Positions 60,832 through 64,000 of a stretch of 64,000 nt of DNA are shown here, piece after piece. Location of the stretch: assembly GCA_964611895.1 (NCBI GenBank), contig CAZTDN010000010.1, positions 28,240 through 92,239 of the forward strand. Direction: 5' to 3'. Made by a program: the position numbers and the translations under genes. This DNA is from JAIEOG01 sp964611895 (GTDB taxonomy: Bacteria > Bdellovibrionota > FAC87 > UBA2466). The notes below the pieces were generated by a model, which did no database searches, was not told where the DNA came from, and worked only from the letters and a program-made list of their open reading frames with translations. Each line of letters starts with the position of its first letter. Position 1 is the first letter of the stretch.

Positions 60832-62646
60832 TTGCAGGTTACGCCTTTGACCGACCCCAAACGCATCCGCAATTTCAGCATTATAGCCCACATCGACCAC
60901 GGCAAGTCGACCCTGGCCGACCGTATCCTCCAGATCACGGGAGCTATTTCCAATCGGGAAATGAAAGAGCAGTTTCTGGACCAGCTTTCGATAGAACGCG
61001 AACGCGGGATCACCATCAAGGCCCAGACGGCGCGGCTGAATTTCAAGGCGTCCGATGGCGTGGATTACGTTCTCAATCTTATTGATACCCCAGGGCATGT
61101 GGACTTTGTCTATGAGGTTTCTCGCAGCCTCAACGCCTGCGAGGGGGCGGTTCTCGTGGTTGACGCTTCTCAAGGGGTGGAGGCGCAGACATTAGCCAAT
61201 GTCTACCTGGCCATTGAAAACAATCTCGAGATTGTTCCTGTATTAAACAAAATTGATTTGCCCGGTGCTGATGTGGATCGCACCCGAGCGGAAATTGAAG
61301 ATATCATCGGTATCCCCACCGATCGGGCTGTTCCTATCAGTGCTAAAGAGGGCACCAATATCCGCGAGGTTTTGGAGTCCGTTTGCAAGCACCTTCCCCC
61401 ACCCGTAGGGGATCCCAATGCCCCCTTATCGGCTTTGATTTTTGACGCGTGGTTTGATGCTTATCAGGGAGTAATTTTCTTGGTGCGCGTGAAGCACGGG
61501 CGCCTCAAACCAGGCGATAAAATTCGCCTGATCCACTCTGAAAAAGAATTCGAAGTTCTCAAGCTCGGCGTTTTTACACCCAAGGGCACGATGGTGAACG
61601 AACTCTCCGTCGGCGAAGTGGGTTTCGTCATTGCAAACATTAAGAACCTGCGCGATGTAAAAATCGGCGACACCGTGACCACGGTTGTTCGGCCCGCCAC
61701 CGAGCCACTACCCGGATTTAAAGAAGTCAAACCCATGGTTTTTGCCGGGATCTATCCCACGGACAGTGCGGAATTTCCCAACCTTAAAACCGCTATGGAA
61801 AAGCTTTGTCTGAATGACAGCGCTTTTACCTTCGAGGCCGAGAGTTCCGATGCTCTGGGCTTTGGTTTTCGCTGCGGATTCTTGGGCCTTTTGCATATGG
61901 AAATTGTGCAAGAGCGGTTGGAACGAGAATTTCAAGTCAATCTGGTCACGACCGCCCCTACCGTGGTGTACAAGGTCAATACCGTCCAAGGAGAAACGCT
62001 TCAGCTCTACAATCCGTCGGATATGCCGCCAATTCAGCATATCGAGTCGATCGAAGAGCCGATCGCGCATGTGACCATTCACACACCCGAGGAGTTTTTG
62101 GGGAATCTCATCAAACTTTGCGAAGAACGCCGCGGCAAGCAAACCAAGTTACACTACCATTCTCCAACGCGGGTGATGTTGGAGTACGATATACCTTTTA
62201 ACGAAGTAGTTTTGAATTTCTACGATCGCTTAAAGAGCGTGAGCAAAGGTTACGCCAGCGTTGATTATGAAATCGTGCGGTTTCAGCAAGGCCAGCTCGT
62301 CAAGCTAGACCTTCTGGTGAATGGCGATGCTGTGGATGCGCTGAGCTGGATCGTTCACAAGGACAAGGCCTACTATCGCGGTCGCGACTTGGTGGCTAAG
62401 ATGAAAACTCTCATCGAGCGCCAGATGTTTGAGATCGTTTTACAAGCGGCGATTGGGACGAAAATCATAGCCAAAGAGCGTCTGGCGCCACTGAGAAAAA
62501 ATGTTCTGGCAAAGTGCTACGGTGGAGACATTAGCCGTAAGCGCAAACTATTAGAAAAACAAAAAGAGGGCAAAAAGCGTATGAAGCAGGTGGGAAACGT
62601 GGAAATTCCCCAAGAAGCTTTTCTCGCAGCTTTGTCCATCGAATGA
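60832..62646 (+). CDS. lepA: Elongation factor 4 (LepA)
   Basis: Ribosome-associated GTPase. G1 AHIDHGKST (19-27), switch II DTPGHVDF, and G4 NKID. The LepA-specific C-terminal domain is present (DLLVNGDAVDALSWIVH, then GGDISRKRKLL). No ATG lies before the conserved start; TTG at 60832 or TTG at 60847 (giving MTDPKRIRNFS) are the candidates. 604 residues. Overlaps lepB by four bases. Confidence 0.97.
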   Translation: MQVTPLTDPKRIRNFSIIAHIDHGKSTLADRILQITGAISNREMKEQFLDQLSIERERGITIKAQTARLNFKASDGVDYVLNLIDTPGHVDFVYEVSRSLNACEGAVLVVDASQGVEAQTLANVYLAIENNLEIVPVLNKIDLPGADVDRTRAEIEDIIGIPTDRAVPISAKEGTNIREVLESVCKHLPPPVGDPNAPLSALIFDAWFDAYQGVIFLVRVKHGRLKPGDKIRLIHSEKEFEVLKLGVFTPKGTMVNELSVGEVGFVIANIKNLRDVKIGDTVTTVVRPATEPLPGFKEVKPMVFAGIYPTDSAEFPNLKTAMEKLCLNDSAFTFEAESSDALGFGFRCGFLGLLHMEIVQERLEREFQVNLVTTAPTVVYKVNTVQGETLQLYNPSDMPPIQHIESIEEPIAHVTIHTPEEFLGNLIKLCEERRGKQTKLHYHSPTRVMLEYDIPFNEVVLNFYDRLKSVSKGYASVDYEIVRFQQGQLVKLDLLVNGDAVDALSWIVHKDKAYYRGRDLVAKMKTLIERQMFEIVLQAAIGTKIIAKERLAPLRKNVLAKCYGGDISRKRKLLEKQKEGKKRMKQVGNVEIPQEAFLAALSIE

Positions 62647-63281
62647 CTTCCGAGCGAATCAAACGTTATATCGGGGTGTTTTTCTGGGCGACAGCGGTAG
62701 CGCTTTCGGTTCGGTTGTTTTTGATCGAGGACTACCGTGTATTTTCGGACTCCATGTCCCCAGGTTTATTGTCCGGTGACTTAATTTTTGTGAATAAGAG
62801 CCAGTTTAATGTGCGTGTCCCTTTTTCCGCATATGAAATACTCAAGTTTCGACGACCCCAACGGGGAGAAGTGGTCGCTTTTACGCTGCCAGATCATGGG
62901 ATGGAGACTTACGTCAAACGCGTCGTAGCGTTAGAAGGAGACGAGGTTTCTATTCAAGATGGTGTTCTTTTCATCAATGGTAACCGCGCGGGTTATGGAG
63001 ATTTGCCCAACGCGGGGACGCACGTGCGTTGGGAATCCGTTGAAAAAGGGGAGTCTTACCCAGTGGTTTGGGAGCGTTCCCGCATTCCAAACTACGGTCC
63101 TGTTCAAGTTCCCCAAGGGCATTTTTTCGCTTTGGGCGATAATCGCATCAAGAGTGTCGATAGCCGAAGTTGGGGGCCGATTCCCTATTCCTGTCTCAAA
63201 GGTAAAGTGAGTTTGATTTGGATGTCCATCGGACCAGAGGGGTTGAGGTGGAGCCGAACGGGGACCTGGGTTCGATCTTAA
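62643..63281 (+). CDS. lepB: Signal peptidase I
   Basis: Cleaves Sec/Tat signal peptides at the outer face of the inner membrane. N-terminal anchor (about 11-30), catalytic Ser37 in SDSMSPG and Lys92 in YVKRVVA, then GDNRIKSVDSRSWGPIP. 212 residues, typical for a single-anchor type. Coupled to lepA by ATGA, a common pairing. Confidence 0.97.
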   Translation: MTSERIKRYIGVFFWATAVALSVRLFLIEDYRVFSDSMSPGLLSGDLIFVNKSQFNVRVPFSAYEILKFRRPQRGEVVAFTLPDHGMETYVKRVVALEGDEVSIQDGVLFINGNRAGYGDLPNAGTHVRWESVEKGESYPVVWERSRIPNYGPVQVPQGHFFALGDNRIKSVDSRSWGPIPYSCLKGKVSLIWMSIGPEGLRWSRTGTWVRS

Positions 63282-63285
63282 AATC

Positions 63286-63319
63286 CTTATGGGCGCGGCG
63301 GCGAGGCCGCGCCCATAAG
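63286..63319. terminator. Strong hairpin between lepB and the convergent Gln-rich gene
   Basis: Perfect 14-bp arms CTTATGGGCGCGGC and GCCGCGCCCATAAG with a 6-base loop. On the minus strand it is followed by GGATTTT, so it best serves as terminator of the Gln-rich gene; on the plus strand there is no T-run, but it starts five bases after the lepB stop and may act in both directions. Confidence 0.75.
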
Positions 63320-63326
63320 AACAGAT

Positions 63327-63986
63327 TTACTGCTGCTGCGGTTGTTGAGGCTGCGTTTGCTGTGACCCAGCGTCCATCGGCTTGGTGTAATCGAAATTAC
63401 CCCAAGTTACCCCGTCGCTAGAATTCGGTCGCACAGGTGTTTGCAGCTGCGGGTTCGGTTGTTGCTGATTGTACCCTTGTTGGTACGGGTCACTGTAACC
63501 AGGCCCGAACTGCTGCTGATTTCCCTGATAGTTCTGCGACTGACCGTAAGGATCCTGTTGTCCGTATGGGTACTGTTGTTGGTTGTACGGATCCTGTTGG
63601 CCATACAAGTCCTGCTGCTGATTGCCGTAGAACTGCTGGTTGCCTCCATAATACTGCTGTTGTTGACCACCGTTGTACTGTTGGTTTCCACCAAAGTACG
63701 ACTGTTGCTGTCCGTAGTACGGCTGCTGCTGGCCACCATAGCCGGGTTGTTGCCCGTTCTGCTGGCCTGCCTGGCCATTTGGCCAACCATAGCTCGGAGA
63801 GGATACGTTCGGAATGTTCTGATTCGGAGCCATGTTCGGGTTATTGATGCCCGGAACATTCTGACCCGCACCTGGCCCGATGGGCGCAACATCTCGGTAG
63901 ATATTCGGGTTTGCTTGGCCTGGGTTGCCTTGCCACATCTGCGCATCGTAGTTGAGAACAGGTGTAGCTCCATTGCGCGGAGCCAT
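63327..63986 (-). CDS. Gln/Gly/Tyr/Asn-rich low-complexity (prion-like) protein, possibly incomplete at 5' end
   Basis: At least 219 residues from an ATG with GGAGG five bases upstream. The frame stays open to the window edge, so a longer protein cannot be excluded. Residues about 70-185 are made of short imperfect repeats such as QQQPYYG, QQQSYFGG, GQQDPY and NQQQY, with Gln, Tyr, Gly and Asn in large excess and hardly any charged or aliphatic residues. The first 60 residues are Pro/Asn/Gly-rich. No signal peptide is visible from this start. Composition resembles prion-like or amyloid/condensate-forming domains; there is no function assignment. Confidence 0.7.
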   Translation of the reverse strand: MAPRNGATPVLNYDAQMWQGNPGQANPNIYRDVAPIGPGAGQNVPGINNPNMAPNQNIPNVSSPSYGWPNGQAGQQNGQQPGYGGQQQPYYGQQQSYFGGNQQYNGGQQQQYYGGNQQFYGNQQQDLYGQQDPYNQQQYPYGQQDPYGQSQNYQGNQQQFGPGYSDPYQQGYNQQQPNPQLQTPVRPNSSDGVTWGNFDYTKPMDAGSQQTQPQQPQQQ

Positions 63987-64000
63987 GGGCCCTCCAGGGC

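Noticed and set aside
63407..63973. Other open frames (both strands) across the Gln-rich gene
   Set aside because: Repetitive CAG/CAA-type codons keep several frames open at once. The chosen minus-strand frame has the best ribosome site and ends at a terminator; the others give Thr/Ser/Arg or Val/Ala/Cys-rich nonsense.

Overview
The window is a densely packed, gene-rich piece of a Gram-negative bacterial chromosome with moderate GC content. Gram-negative envelope traits are explicit: an LptF/LptG-family LPS-export permease, several lipobox lipoproteins, a small predicted outer-membrane beta-barrel, RseP, a periplasmic HtrA-type protease and type IV pilin-like minor pilins. The gene mix (many secreted hydrolases, peptidoglycan-remodelling enzymes, c-di-GMP signalling, a plant-type glutamate-cysteine ligase and homogentisate catabolism) reminds me of Bdellovibrionota or neighbouring deltaproteobacterial-type lineages. 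That placement is an inference from memory, not from a search. I see no transposase, integrase, phage gene or CRISPR array. Two 10-N scaffold gaps are present, one intergenic (26857-26866) and one inside sucC (39383-39392).

Layout. 0-6 kb: minus-strand run alaS, lptF/G-type permease, def, lipoprotein. 6-10 kb: bioB (plus) facing a lipoprotein and a membrane Fe-S (heterodisulfide-reductase-like) oxidoreductase. 9.6-14.5 kb: a glutathione block (Nit1-like omega-amidase, ggt, gshB, gshA), then tRNA-Ala(CGC). 15.2-17.2 kb: three overlapping minor pilin-like genes. 17.7-21.7 kb: a minus-strand peptidoglycan cluster (PBP4, MltD-like transglycosylase, NamZ-like DUF1343). 21.7-24.8 kb: response-regulator diguanylate cyclase, rsmE, a polytopic membrane protein and a zinc ribbon. 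24.9-29.8 kb: an unknown gene translationally coupled to a fumarylacetoacetase-family hydrolase, then zapA, a 5-formyl-THF cyclo-ligase, a YmdB-like phosphodiesterase and tyrS. 30.4-35.5 kb: between and just beyond tRNA-Lys and tRNA-Arg, a run of secreted proteins and hydrolases (SNase-type nuclease, HExxH metalloprotease with a lectin-like tail, papain-type protease). 35.5-42.9 kb: plsY, hybrid histidine kinase, the mdh-sucC-sucD-ndk operon, an HtrA protease and a small OMP. 42.9-47.5 kb: a 123-nt inverted-repeat element, a receiver-less sigma54 activator, a glycosyltransferase coupled to hmgA, and a secreted transglutaminase-like protein. 47.5-58.2 kb: uvrC, then the classical rpsB-tsf-pyrH-frr-uppS-cdsA-dxr-rseP run, extended by a PIN-PhoH ATPase. 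58.2-64 kb: an SDR, a repeat-containing secreted protein, lepA-lepB, and a Gln/Gly/Tyr-rich low-complexity protein at the window edge.

How the genes work together. Many junctions are ATGA/GTGA overlaps, so translational coupling is the rule. The main coherent modules are glutathione synthesis, breakdown and repair; the lower homogentisate (tyrosine) pathway, split between hmgA and fahA about 20 kb apart; TCA-cycle enzymes with Ndk; peptidoglycan trimming and muropeptide breakdown; and translation plus isoprenoid/phospholipid precursors.

The most interesting items without a ready explanation are the long imperfect hairpin at 42934-43056, the coupled unknown gene upstream of the FAH hydrolase, the metalloprotease-lectin fusion, the tandem-repeat secreted protein at 59 kb, the prion-like protein at the right edge, and an intrinsic terminator of the mdh-ndk operon embedded in the coding sequence of the converging kinase gene.
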